64,000 nucleotides of DNA, from the NCBI GenBank assembly GCA_016708025.1, contig JADJGQ010000001.1:310001-374000 (forward strand), in the 5' to 3' direction. Below the pieces are notes generated by a model. That model ran no database searches. It was not told where the DNA came from and saw only the letters and a program-made list of their open reading frames with translations. Positions 48,844 to 58,434 of the stretch are shown in pieces. The translations under genes were made by a program, and so were the position numbers. The stretch is from a bacterium (GTDB lineage Bacteria; Zixibacteria; MSB-5A5; GN15; FEB-12). Numbering within the stretch: position 1 is the stretch's first letter; each line of letters opens with the position of its first letter.

Positions 48844-50799
48844 CTATGGGCAGTTCGGGAGGGTGATCGGCCCTGCGGTCAGGTAGGTGATCAGGCGGGC
48901 CAGGTCGCTAAGATCGATACCGGCCAGACCGTTGACATTGGCTTCGAGCGGGCAGGGGAGGGTCAGTCCACCGACCGTCATGTAGGTGATCAACGTGGCC
49001 AGGTCGCTCAGGTCGACATTTCCGACGTAGTTGACATTGCCGGTGGTCCCAAGGCAACAGCAGGCATCGCCTATGTCATCGTTATTCGCGTCCTGCTGGC
49101 CGGGGTTGTCGACGGTCGGGCAGTTGTCACAGAGGTCGCCGATCCCATCGGAGTCCGAGTCGGCCTGATCGGTATTGGCGAGCACGGAGCAGTTGTCGCA
49201 AACATCGCCGACGCCATCGCCGTCAGCATCTTCCTGTCCGGGATTGAAAGTGGTCGGGCAGTTGTCGGCGCAGATCTGACCATCGCCATCGGGATCAACA
49301 TTCGGGCATTCGGTGATTGCCAGGTACTGATCGACGGTGACGTTTTCCTGCACGGTAATAATGCCGCTGGGCCAGGTGATGATGATAGAGTCAATAGTGG
49401 TAGCATCGCCTAAGCCGAAGTGGGGATCCATCTGGCTTTGATTGCAGTATCCCGGTTGAGATGAAACCTCACGCATTTGCCAGGTGGGGATGCCATTGAT
49501 AGTCGCTTTGACGCGTACGCGGGTGCCGATCGCAGAGCGATTGCTGGAGAGCGCCTGAAGATCGACGATCAGCCAGTGGTTGCTGTTGCCGTTGTTCAGA
49601 TAGAGCGAGTTGTTTTCATTGGCTCCCTGGCATCGCGCCACGGCGAGGTCGAGATCGCCGTCTTTGTCGACATCGCCAAAGGCGCAGCCGTAGCTCCAGC
49701 CGGTTTCGGTGGCGGTGCTGTCATCGAATTCGCGGGTGAAAGTTCCGTTGCCGTTGTTGATGAAGAGGAGGTTGTTGTCGTCAGGCGGCCCAAAGGCGCG
49801 AGTGATGAAGAGATCGATATCGCCATCGTTATCAATATCTCCCCAGGCGGTTGAGACAGCATCTCCCGGGATTGTGGTGACGGGAGAGCCCACGATGCGG
49901 GTGAAGCTGGTACCATCATTGCGATAAAGCAGATTGGTCTGTGCCCCGTTATTGCCGACTACCAGGTCAAGGTCACCGTCATTGTCGTAATCGCCCCAAC
50001 TGGCGCTGAAGGACTCGGCAACATCGGTAACATGCGGGCCGGTCAGGATCTTGGTGAATGTCCCGGCGCCATCGTTGCGGTAGAGATTGTTGACGGTGTT
50101 GGCCTCGTTGGCGACATAGCAATCCTGATCACCGTCGTTGTCGTAATCTGCCCAGGCGCCAACGCGTGATTTCAGGGCATCGCTCGTGATGCTACCGAGA
50201 AATACGCGGGTGAAGGTGCCATCATCGTTATTGCGATAGAGTTGATTCCGCTGATCTCCAGCGCTGTTGCAGACCTGCAGATCAAGGTCGCCATCGGAAT
50301 CGTAATCAACCCATGTGGCGGCCTCGGAGTAATCATTGTCAAAGGTGGGTTCGGTGCCCATTTCCTGCGTGAAAGTGCCATCTCCATTATTTATGTGGAA
50401 AAGATTTACCTGTGCCCACCAGGTGGCGACATAGCAGTCCTCGTCGCCGTCGTTGTCATAGTCGCCGAACGTGGCGCCATCGGATGCGGCCGCAACGGTA
50501 CCAATGGATGGGGTCATCATACGCGTGAAGGTGCCATCGCCATTTCCCTTGTAGAGGAAGTCTACCTGGTTAGACGAGGGTCCATTGGTGATGAGTAAGT
50601 CGAGATTGCCATCGTTGTCATAGTCGATGAAGTTGACAGAGCGGCTGTCACCACCATCAGAGACTACTGGCCCGGTGGTAACGGGGGTGAAGTAGTCAGT
50701 GGCGTAAGCGAGTTCGGTTGCGGCTACGAAAAGCATGCAGAGCGCCAGCATCTGAATGGCCCGAACAAGCGTGGTGCGGGTTGATCGAGGGTCGGTCAT
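48844..50799 (-). CDS. Secreted FG-GAP/VCBS protein with TSP3 and dockerin-like modules
   Basis: 651 residues from ATG 50799 (GGAGGAG upstream; a longer frame to 50892 lacks a ribosome site). Signal-type hydrophobic stretch MLALCMLFVAATELAYA. About eight FG-GAP-like repeats with DYDNDGDLDL cores (Ca-binding beta-propeller) run from residue 40 to 390. Next comes an ASPIC/UnbV-like segment (SNRSAIGTRVRVKATINGIPTWQMREV, HFGLGDATTIDSIIITWPSG). Three TSP3-like units follow (DADGDGVGDVCDNC). It ends in the CCLGTTGNVNYVGNVDLSDLATLITYM dockerin-like module shared with the gene at 46639. Likely a cell-surface or exported adhesion protein. Confidence 0.88.
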   Translation of the reverse strand: MTDPRSTRTTLVRAIQMLALCMLFVAATELAYATDYFTPVTTGPVVSDGGDSRSVNFIDYDNDGNLDLLITNGPSSNQVDFLYKGNGDGTFTRMMTPSIGTVAAASDGATFGDYDNDGDEDCYVATWWAQVNLFHINNGDGTFTQEMGTEPTFDNDYSEAATWVDYDSDGDLDLQVCNSAGDQRNQLYRNNDDGTFTRVFLGSITSDALKSRVGAWADYDNDGDQDCYVANEANTVNNLYRNDGAGTFTKILTGPHVTDVAESFSASWGDYDNDGDLDLVVGNNGAQTNLLYRNDGTSFTRIVGSPVTTIPGDAVSTAWGDIDNDGDIDLFITRAFGPPDDNNLLFINNGNGTFTREFDDSTATETGWSYGCAFGDVDKDGDLDLAVARCQGANENNSLYLNNGNSNHWLIVDLQALSSNRSAIGTRVRVKATINGIPTWQMREVSSQPGYCNQSQMDPHFGLGDATTIDSIIITWPSGIITVQENVTVDQYLAITECPNVDPDGDGQICADNCPTTFNPGQEDADGDGVGDVCDNCSVLANTDQADSDSDGIGDLCDNCPTVDNPGQQDANNDDIGDACCCLGTTGNVNYVGNVDLSDLATLITYMTVGGLTLPCPLEANVNGLAGIDLSDLARLITYLTAGPITLPNCP

Positions 50800-50936
50800 T
50801 GGTCTCCTCCTATGGGTGGGTCCGAAGTGATCCTGTTCATTTAGGTTCAACTTACGGGCGAAGGAGTGAGAGAGTGAGGCGAATGCAGTCAACCGCTGAT
50901 TTGTTGCGGTGAAGCGTCAAAAGTGGAGAAAAATGG

Positions 50937-51728
50937 TCAATCCTTTTCGCCGAGGAAACCGGAGAGGTTGTCGCGATAGGAGCGGCTCATCTTGAGATTG
51001 GTGCCGTCCTGCAGAATGACGATGAACTCCGACTGGAAGTGGCGTTTCAGTTCTTTAATGCGAGTTGAGTTGACGATAGTCGAACGGTGGATGCGAATGA
51101 ACTTGGCCGGGTCGAGCTGCGTTTCGAGTCGATTGAGTGTTTCCCGGATCAAGTGCGTTTTCTTGCCGGTGTGGAGCTGGACGTAGTAGTCAGCAGCCTC
51201 GATCCAGTCGACATCGTCGGTGTTAACGAAGTAGATCCGGTCGCCTTCTTTGATGACAAATCGTTCGAGAAAGCCGCGGGTATCGATCTTGACTTCTTCG
51301 CGGCGGAGGGCCTCAAGCAGTGCAGTCATGCGAGCGGTGATCGCGCCGCCCCGACGCAATTGCAGGTCGGACTTGATCCGTTCGAGGGAGGTCTGGAAAC
51401 GTGCCGGGTCGACCGGTTTGAGGACATAGTCGACCGCGTGAACCTCGAAGGCGCGGATTGCGTAGCTGTCATAGGCGGTGACGAAGACGATCAGCGGCAT
51501 CGGTTCGCCGTCAAGCGCCTTAAGGACATCAAAGCCGTTCATGCCGGGCATCTGGATATCGAGAAAAACGAGGTCGGGGTGGTGGAGGCGGATCATCTCA
51601 ATCGCTTCGGCGCCATTGCCGGCCTCGGCAACGATGGAGAAACCGGAATCCGGCTCCAGCAACATGCGAATTCCTTCGCGGGCGAGCGGTTCATCATCGA
51701 CGATCAGAGTCCGGATCTTCTCAGCCAT
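50937..51728 (-). CDS. LytTR-family response regulator
   Basis: 263 residues from ATG 51728, which overlaps the kinase stop by 8 bases. Receiver domain (LIVDDEPLAREGI, LVFLDIQMPGMNG, FVTAYDSYA, LKPVDP) and a C-terminal LytTR DNA-binding domain (RIYFVNTDDVDWIEAADYYVQLHTG, RIHRSTIVNSTRIKEL, GTNLKMSRSYRDNL). LytTR binds direct repeats in target promoters. The frame is open further upstream within the kinase gene but that is a shadow. Neighbouring FG-GAP gene (divided by 138 bases, same strand) may be a target. Confidence 0.93.
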   Translation of the reverse strand: MAEKIRTLIVDDEPLAREGIRMLLEPDSGFSIVAEAGNGAEAIEMIRLHHPDLVFLDIQMPGMNGFDVLKALDGEPMPLIVFVTAYDSYAIRAFEVHAVDYVLKPVDPARFQTSLERIKSDLQLRRGGAITARMTALLEALRREEVKIDTRGFLERFVIKEGDRIYFVNTDDVDWIEAADYYVQLHTGKKTHLIRETLNRLETQLDPAKFIRIHRSTIVNSTRIKELKRHFQSEFIVILQDGTNLKMSRSYRDNLSGFLGEKD

Positions 51729-52875
51729 GAGTCGATTGCTCCTCAGAACGATAGGGGATCTCCAGCAAGGCGATAGTCCCGCCGGTAGGCGGCGTGGAGA
51801 GGCTGAAATGGTGTTGTTCGCCATAAAGTGCGGCAAGTCGGGTGCGGGTAGAGCGCAGGCCGACTCCTTCACCGCGGCTTTGCGAGGGGGTAGCGAGGCC
51901 GACGCCGTCGTCTTCAACTTTGAGCGTGAGACTTTCACCATTCCGCATGGTGGTGACGCGAATATGGCCGATGCCTGACTTTTGCGCGAGGCCGTGGCGC
52001 ACGGCATTCTCGACAAGGGTCTGGAGGACAAATGACGGGACCTGGGCTTTAAGGGCGCTGTCATCGATCTGCATTTCCACCTGCAGGCGATCACCAAAAC
52101 GAACCTGTTCAATCTCCAGGTAGCCTTTGACTATCTCAAGCTCTGTTTCGAGCGGGATAACCTGTGTACCGCCTTTGGCGAGGACATGGCGGAGCAGTTC
52201 GCTGAGGCGGTTGAGCATTCGCTGGGCGGTGTCGATCTCACCTTTGCGCATCAGGACCGATATTGAATTGAGCGTATTAAAGAGAAAATGCGGCTGTAAC
52301 TGGGTATGCAGCGTATCGAGTTGGGCGCGGGTCAGTTCTGCTTCGAGTTTGGAAGCGCGTAGTTCCCGCTCATTGTACTGGCGATAATAGTCGAGCGCGT
52401 AGTAAACAGCGACAATGCCTGAGTAGATGAAGATCGACCAGGGGAGCATCCAGATGATCTCGCGCATGCAGAGGTCGATCAGTTGATCGGTGGTGAGTTG
52501 TTCTTTGTGCGCCCAAACAGAGCCGATCACGCCAATAACCAGAGTGATCGAGGAGGTGGTCGCCGCAAAAAGAAAGTGAAGCGGGGCAGACCAGAGGAGC
52601 GATTTACGGGTGATCCGGACATGTTTGGCCAGCCAAACGATCAGCGGGACAAGCAGCGCCCAGGTGAACCAGTCGAAAGATTCTCCCTTGATCCAGGTCC
52701 AGAGATCGGACTCCAGTCCCTTCTGCACATAGCGAAGGTGGCTCAGGACTGCCACAAAACAGGAGATGAAGAGCGCACCGCCGAAAACCAACAGCGCGGC
52801 CAGCCATCGTCTTCGACGTTGGCCGAGGAGGGGGGCTCTGTCAGGGTGATCAGCTTGCATGACGGTATCGACCAT
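51721..52875 (-). CDS. LytS/YehU-type sensor histidine kinase
   Basis: 384 residues. About four membrane helices (LLVFGGALFISCFVAVL, WALLVPLIVWLA, FAATTSSITLVIGVIGS, WSIFIYSGIVAVYYALDY) act as the sensor without a clear extracytoplasmic domain. The His_kinase H-box is QLQPHFLFNTLNSI, and the ATPase has LVENAVRHGL and VEDDGVGL. The start may be ATG 52875 or ATG 52860. Its stop overlaps the regulator start, so the pair is coupled. It resembles the two-component sets that sense pyruvate or membrane state; the signal is unknown. Confidence 0.93.
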   Translation of the reverse strand: MVDTVMQADHPDRAPLLGQRRRRWLAALLVFGGALFISCFVAVLSHLRYVQKGLESDLWTWIKGESFDWFTWALLVPLIVWLAKHVRITRKSLLWSAPLHFLFAATTSSITLVIGVIGSVWAHKEQLTTDQLIDLCMREIIWMLPWSIFIYSGIVAVYYALDYYRQYNERELRASKLEAELTRAQLDTLHTQLQPHFLFNTLNSISVLMRKGEIDTAQRMLNRLSELLRHVLAKGGTQVIPLETELEIVKGYLEIEQVRFGDRLQVEMQIDDSALKAQVPSFVLQTLVENAVRHGLAQKSGIGHIRVTTMRNGESLTLKVEDDGVGLATPSQSRGEGVGLRSTRTRLAALYGEQHHFSLSTPPTGGTIALLEIPYRSEEQSTHG

Positions 52876-53066
52876 TTCCGGTGGTGTCGGTTTTCATCGG
52901 GCGAAATATACACCCGACGGGGCGAACGTGCAAAAGAATGCTGTGAGGCGACCGGATCCTGCAGTGAACGGCGTGGCGTTAAAAAAACTTGCCATGCTGG
53001 TCGGTCCAGTCTATCCTGACGGCACTACAACAAGCGAAATCTTCGAAGTGAGCAAAGGAAGATGCC

Positions 53067-53666
53067 ATGAGACTGTTTATTATTCTGTCACTGTTGACTG
53101 TCCTGATCGTTGGATGCGGCGGCGGCGGCCGGACGGTCACCCGCCTGGATTCCAATCAGGTGACCGACCTGAGCGGCGGCTGGAACGACACCGATGCCCG
53201 TCTGGTAGCCGAGGAGATGGTCAAAGATGCTCTGGGCCGCCCCTGGCTGATCGAATTCTCCCGGTCGACCGGCAATAAGCCGGTGGTGACGGTGGGGACG
53301 ATCCGGAACCAGACCTCCGAGCATATTAATACTGAGACATTCTCCAAGGATTTTGAGCGGGAATTGATCAATTCCGGGCAGGTCCGTTTTGTGGCGGCCC
53401 GCAATCAGCGCGACGAGATCCGGGATGAGCGTCAGGAACAGCAGGAGTTTGCCTCGCGCGAAACAGTGAAGAAACTTCGCGAAGAGACCGGTGCGGATTT
53501 CGTGCTTCTGGGCTCGGTGAAAGATATCGTCGATGAGATCGAGGGGACCAAGACAGTTTTCTATCAGACCGATTTCGAGTTGATCAACGTTGAGTCGACC
53601 GAGAAGGTCTGGATCGGCACAAAGAAGATCAAAAAAGGGATCGCCCAGGGCAGTAAGAAGTGGTAG
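53067..53666 (+). CDS. LpoB-like penicillin-binding protein activator lipoprotein
   Basis: 199 residues; AAAGGAAG upstream. Lipobox LIVGC at about residues 13-17, so the mature protein is anchored in the outer membrane. The conserved LpoB pattern is clear: DLSGGWNDTDARLVAEEMVKDAL, VVTVGTIRNQTSEHINTETFSKDFERELINSG and GADFVLLGSVKDIVDE, ending WIGTKKIKKG. In E. coli LpoB reaches through peptidoglycan to activate PBP1B; species outside Enterobacteria often pair it with a COG3014 protein, as here (12-base gap). It likely has a related envelope role. Confidence 0.9.
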   Translation: MRLFIILSLLTVLIVGCGGGGRTVTRLDSNQVTDLSGGWNDTDARLVAEEMVKDALGRPWLIEFSRSTGNKPVVTVGTIRNQTSEHINTETFSKDFERELINSGQVRFVAARNQRDEIRDERQEQQEFASRETVKKLREETGADFVLLGSVKDIVDEIEGTKTVFYQTDFELINVESTEKVWIGTKKIKKGIAQGSKKW

Positions 53667-53678
53667 TCGCGTAATACT

Positions 53679-55067
53679 GTGACCAAGCGGATACTCTTAC
53701 TTTTTCTTTCCGGTCTGCTTCTGCTGTCCGGGTGCGGGACGATGCGGACCCAGAAGGCGTTCTACGAACCGATCACTGAGGAGCTTCGGCGGAACGAGTA
53801 CGATTCAGTGATCGTCCGACTGGAAGAGGCGCGCGAGACGAACAAGTACGGGGAGAAAGATCGGTTGATCTATTTCCTTGATGCCGGTTTTGCGCGCTAC
53901 TATGCTGGCCAGTATCTCGGCTCAGTCGAAAAGCTGAAACTGGCGGACCAGGCAGGGGAAGAGCTGTATACGAGGAGCATCTCCAAAGCGGTCCTTTCGA
54001 TGATGCTTAACGACAATGCGCTGGAGTACGCGGGGGAGGATCATGAACTGCTGTACGCCAATCTGTTTAATGCGCTTAATTTCATCGCACTCGATTCCTT
54101 TGATGCGGCTTTTGTCGAAGTCCGGCGGGCCAATCGCAAGTTGGACCTGCTGGAGCAGAAGTATGCTGACGCATCTCAGCAGTTGAATGAAGGGATGGCC
54201 AGGGACAGCAGCAAATATCGGGTCAATTTCGAGGCGAAACAGGTTCGATTCAACAACAGCGCGTTTGTGCGATACCTGAGCATGCATATGTACGCGGCGG
54301 ATGGGAAGTGGGATGATGCACGCATCGACTACGAAGCGCTACAGAATGCGTTTCTGAGTCAGCCGCATATTTATGGATTCTCTCCGCCAGAGGTTCGTTA
54401 TGCGGCAGACAGCGGGGCATTGCTCAGTGTGGTGGCGATGGCCGGTTTGGCGCCCGTGAAAGAGCCATTCAATCTGCGCCTGCGCACCGACAAGCAACTC
54501 AATCTGGTTCAGATATTGTTTACGGGAGCAGATGGATCGGAGTCCGAGTATGGTCATCTGCCAATGCCGGTGGGTGAGGATTTTTATTTCAAGTTTGCGA
54601 TCCCGACATTACAGCAGCAGCCATCGACGATCAGCCGGATCGTGGTGGCGGCCAATGGGAAATCGGTCGGTCAACTTAGTCTGATCGAGGATGTCGGGGC
54701 GGTGGCGGGTGAGACGTTTGAGGCGAAAAAGTCGCTTATATATCTGAGGACGATCGCCCGCGCTCTGGCCAAAGGGCTGGCCAATTATAAGCTGAAAAAG
54801 AAGGCGGATACCGGCGGGTTCGGGGGATGGCTGAAAAAGGCGGCGATCGATGTCGGCACCGACTTGACGGAGAATGCCGATCTGCGCTGCTCGCGACTAT
54901 TGCCTGGGAAGATCTACGTGGGGGATTTCGCCATCGCGCCGGGAACGTATGACATCAGCGTAGAATTTTATGACAGTTCCAACCGGCTGGTGCGACGAAC
55001 CGAGATGCCGGGCTATACGGTACTGGAGCATGGCCTCAACCTGCTACAGGCATCCGCTCTCCAGTAA
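53679..55067 (+). CDS. COG3014 family lipoprotein
   Basis: 462 residues, GTG start at 53679, no strong ribosome site (translation may be coupled to the LpoB gene). Lipobox LLLSGC. Helical repeats with tetratricopeptide character (YDSVIVRLEEARETNKYGEKDRLIYFLDAGFARYYAGQYLGSVEKLKLAD) and a central domain (FDAAFVEVRRANRKLDLLEQKY), then a beta-rich C-terminal part ending in ISVEFYDSSNRLVRRTEM and ASALQ. COG3014 proteins are uncharacterised and often found beside LpoB-like genes. Likely outer-membrane anchored. Confidence 0.85.
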   Translation: MTKRILLLFLSGLLLLSGCGTMRTQKAFYEPITEELRRNEYDSVIVRLEEARETNKYGEKDRLIYFLDAGFARYYAGQYLGSVEKLKLADQAGEELYTRSISKAVLSMMLNDNALEYAGEDHELLYANLFNALNFIALDSFDAAFVEVRRANRKLDLLEQKYADASQQLNEGMARDSSKYRVNFEAKQVRFNNSAFVRYLSMHMYAADGKWDDARIDYEALQNAFLSQPHIYGFSPPEVRYAADSGALLSVVAMAGLAPVKEPFNLRLRTDKQLNLVQILFTGADGSESEYGHLPMPVGEDFYFKFAIPTLQQQPSTISRIVVAANGKSVGQLSLIEDVGAVAGETFEAKKSLIYLRTIARALAKGLANYKLKKKADTGGFGGWLKKAAIDVGTDLTENADLRCSRLLPGKIYVGDFAIAPGTYDISVEFYDSSNRLVRRTEMPGYTVLEHGLNLLQASALQ

Positions 55068-55078
55068 GCCGCCGGGCG

Positions 55079-58000
55079 TCATTTCTTCATCATTTGCAGC
55101 GGACGGGCCGGGTCGGTGATGGCATCGATCTTCGCGGCATAAGTAGTTTTCTTCGCAATATCCTCATCCGTCACAAAGTGCACATCAACCATGCCGTCGG
55201 TCCTAAAACCGGTGCGTCGGAAGTTCTGTTCATCCAGAGCGAGACTCCAGCCTTCGAACCAGGTTTCCAACAGCAGTCGCTGCATTTCCGTACCGTTGAA
55301 ATGAACAATCAGGTCGATATCGCTACGCGGGCTGGCGGTCGCGTTTTTGGTTGAGCCGAAGAGATAGACGGCTGTCACACCGTATTTTTCGGGATCGATC
55401 AGCGAGGCGATATGTTCGGCGGCACGATGTCTCCAGCGCCAGGACTGACTCTGTTCGATCGCTTCTTCAGGATCCTTCAATGCGAAATCATCATCAGAGG
55501 ATTTTGGCTGCGATAGCATGCCGATAGCTTCATCGATATCTGCATTCATTAAGATCCGAAGTACCTGTCCTCCGGTAACGGCAGGGACATCGATCAGTCG
55601 GATCACGCGGTCGAGATGCGCGCTTTCGGGAAGCAGTTGCGTGAAAATGCTGGGCGAATCTTTGAAGAACTGCTCGTTAAACTGAATACCCGGATCATCA
55701 GGGTAAAGCGGCAGATAGCGGATATTAGCTTCGACCAGATCCTGGAAGAAGTGCGTGCCGAAAGAGAGGTCCGGCAGATAGTTGCCGCGTTTGCGCGCGA
55801 TTTCGATCAGAGATGCTGTATTGTTGATCTCGGAATAGGTGACACTCACCCCCATCTTGATATCACCGCGACTTCCCCAACGACCCGGCCCCATCAAAAC
55901 AAATTGGCGTTTGGGAAGGACTTTGTTCAGTTTGCCGACTGCTCGCCCGATCTCGATCAGCGTCTGTCGATCGGCGACAGCGTCGTACTGCTGCGGATCG
56001 ACATAAACAATATGAGTGATATCGGGCATCCGACCGTTGGAGACATACCTATTGGCCGTGAAGAGCACCCGATCTTTGGGGAGATCCCTTGGGATCGGCG
56101 CGGCAGTGCTTTCATCGGCAGAACTTTGCGGACGGCACTGCAGGAGATACAGGTCTCGTCCATCGGAGGCGAATTCGATATCGACCGGTGTCCCCAATTT
56201 CGACTCGAGGAGCTGCAGGATCGCTTTGATGCGCTGGACAAACTGCGTCCGCGTGATCAAACCTTCGAAAGTAACGATCAGGTCGTCCTTGGAGAAATCG
56301 CAATGCAGGCCGAGGAAATTGCGGATGTGGTCGCGATCAAGGATTGAGACCAACTCATGCACGTTCTGGATCTCATGACCGTAATTGCGCAGCAGGTGCT
56401 GGATCGAGACCGTTTCGAACGAGCTGGTGGTCAGGTCGATGGCATCCACATATTGAGGAGCGTATCGGATCGATTCTTCCATTGTGACATTGACGCGCAA
56501 TCCGGGCTGACCGGGGGCGAGGAGCACCGGGTAATCGTCGCTGAGACGGTCGACCGCGCGAGTGCCAAGACCGGGAACGAGGCGGATCAGGCCATCCTCA
56601 CGTTTGATCCGTGGCGACCAGCGGAATTCGTTTTTGCTGAACGCGACGCCAGCATAGGCGGGGAGGAAGTAATGGCCGACCTTCGTGCCGACCACTTCCT
56701 GGATCATGATCCCCATCTCTTCGTAGAAATCGAGCAAGCCGCGCTCGGCGCGATATTCGATCGGGTCGGGACCGAAGGTCGACGCATAGACTTCGGTGAT
56801 CGCATCGCAGAGGGCGTTGAGCCGTTCCTGTTTGGTCCCCTGGTTGGCCAGGAAGAGGGACTTGTATTTGCCGGAAAACGCGGCGCCAAAGCGATCTTCA
56901 AGCAGGGAGGAACTTCGGACGATCAAGGGCCGATCTCCGAGATCATCGAGCGCCACACTTAACCCTTTGAGTACCTCGGGAGGGAAGATGCCGTTTTTGA
57001 AGGTCTGCACGACATGCGGATATTCGAGCCTGACCTGATTGATCTCTTTGTATTTCTGCTCGACTATCTCTTCGAGATTGTTGTAATACATGAACGACAT
57101 GATGGCGTCGGACGTGACGTACCATGTCTTAGGCGTTTTGATCCCCGCAAGCAATGGATCGCCGTTGGCCGACTTGACGATGATCTTCTCGGCCAGATAA
57201 AGGCCAGCCGATTTTCCGCCCAACTTTCCACGGCTTTCCGAGCCGAAGACCACATTTTGCAGCAGCGAGTGGAAGTCGTTCACCGTGATGAAATTCTTGG
57301 CGATATCGACAAACTGCACTTGCTCGGAAAAGAGCCGGCGGATGAGCGCGGCATGGACACCGCGTTGCGTTGCCGAAGGAACATCCGCGCCCTGGGGGGC
57401 GATCCGGTGGTAACGTCGGATAGCATCGGTCAACTGCTCGAGTGATTGGCTCTGGTGGAGCGCACGCGAAAGTGTGACCAGCTTATCCTCCTGGATCCGT
57501 CGCTGGACAAAGGCGAATATCTCTTCATCTGACATATGCTGCGCGGCGATCCGAAAGGTCTCATCGGAGGTGTGGTCGTTCGAGAGCATGACCGAGCGAC
57601 GCTGATGCGGCATGTTGCTGTCGCGAGCCAGTTCTTCTTCGTTGATATTGTCCGGGTTGTTAGTCAGGACCAGTTGTTTGGCTTCCTCAATACCGGACCA
57701 ACAGAGGTGGTTCAGCATTTTGTGGGAGATGCTGAGAAAGAGATTTTTGTCGGTCTGGCGAAGCAGGTCGAGAACAACGCGCCAGTCATCCTTGCGATTC
57801 TGGCCGAAGGTCTCCTTGGCGGTTTGCCACTCGCTGAACATATGTTTCATGCGGTGGTACATGATGAAGTGACCGAGGCGGTCGGCGATCGTCTGGGTTA
57901 GCTTGACTTCTTCTTTGAGGAAGGGACCCTCGTCGCCGAGCGGCATTTCCTGCCGATACTGGATGATGATCTGGCCGATCGGCTTATCCTGAACCAATAT

Positions 58001-58258
58001 GGGGGCAGTCAAGGCCCAGGGGGACCGTCTGAAATCCTCTGCCTCGTAGGTGTTGTCAGCTACGGCGATGGAAGCGCTGCAGACCTCGGGATACTGAAAT
58101 CCCTGGGGGATAGCGCTGACGATCAGATGGCAAACATCGGCGATCTGGGCATCGGGGAGATTGAGGATCTCTTCGACTCGGTAGAGGCAGTTGAGCTCTT
58201 TGGCTCGTTCCTGGAGGAACCAGAGGAGGTTGTCGATCGTCTTCTTCTGTTTATTCAT
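55079..58258 (-). CDS. GAF / PPDK N-terminal / nucleotidyltransferase fusion protein
   Basis: 1059 residues, no signal peptide. About residues 20-145 form a GAF-like sensor fragment (ELNCLYRVEEILNLPD, ALTAPILVQDKPIGQIII). The mid-part has the PEP-synthase/PPDK ATP-binding fold (LGGKSAGLYLAEKII, RPLIVRSSSLLEDRFGAAFSGKYKSLF, ending LLQCRPQ). There is no PEP-carrier His or TIM-barrel domain. A C-terminal MNT-type nucleotidyltransferase has FGSTKN at 967-972 and SDID at 979-982. The combination suggests a signal-fed kinase or phosphotransferase with a nucleotide-modifying end. No known pathway can be named. Gene faces a COG3014 gene end to end. Confidence 0.78.
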   Translation of the reverse strand: MNKQKKTIDNLLWFLQERAKELNCLYRVEEILNLPDAQIADVCHLIVSAIPQGFQYPEVCSASIAVADNTYEAEDFRRSPWALTAPILVQDKPIGQIIIQYRQEMPLGDEGPFLKEEVKLTQTIADRLGHFIMYHRMKHMFSEWQTAKETFGQNRKDDWRVVLDLLRQTDKNLFLSISHKMLNHLCWSGIEEAKQLVLTNNPDNINEEELARDSNMPHQRRSVMLSNDHTSDETFRIAAQHMSDEEIFAFVQRRIQEDKLVTLSRALHQSQSLEQLTDAIRRYHRIAPQGADVPSATQRGVHAALIRRLFSEQVQFVDIAKNFITVNDFHSLLQNVVFGSESRGKLGGKSAGLYLAEKIIVKSANGDPLLAGIKTPKTWYVTSDAIMSFMYYNNLEEIVEQKYKEINQVRLEYPHVVQTFKNGIFPPEVLKGLSVALDDLGDRPLIVRSSSLLEDRFGAAFSGKYKSLFLANQGTKQERLNALCDAITEVYASTFGPDPIEYRAERGLLDFYEEMGIMIQEVVGTKVGHYFLPAYAGVAFSKNEFRWSPRIKREDGLIRLVPGLGTRAVDRLSDDYPVLLAPGQPGLRVNVTMEESIRYAPQYVDAIDLTTSSFETVSIQHLLRNYGHEIQNVHELVSILDRDHIRNFLGLHCDFSKDDLIVTFEGLITRTQFVQRIKAILQLLESKLGTPVDIEFASDGRDLYLLQCRPQSSADESTAAPIPRDLPKDRVLFTANRYVSNGRMPDITHIVYVDPQQYDAVADRQTLIEIGRAVGKLNKVLPKRQFVLMGPGRWGSRGDIKMGVSVTYSEINNTASLIEIARKRGNYLPDLSFGTHFFQDLVEANIRYLPLYPDDPGIQFNEQFFKDSPSIFTQLLPESAHLDRVIRLIDVPAVTGGQVLRILMNADIDEAIGMLSQPKSSDDDFALKDPEEAIEQSQSWRWRHRAAEHIASLIDPEKYGVTAVYLFGSTKNATASPRSDIDLIVHFNGTEMQRLLLETWFEGWSLALDEQNFRRTGFRTDGMVDVHFVTDEDIAKKTTYAAKIDAITDPARPLQMMKK

Positions 58259-58434
58259 ATCCGCATAATATCCTGTCGGGTAGTTCGAAATGTCACTGCT
58301 CCCGGCAACTGGGTTTGCACGAGGCTGTCACAGTTGGGCCAAATATATATGCAGATGGGTGGTTCTGCCAGTAAAAGCGGAAGGGATGATAAGGGCGGCC
58401 AGAGCGACCGCCCGTGCTGTTCTTGATTGTCGGA

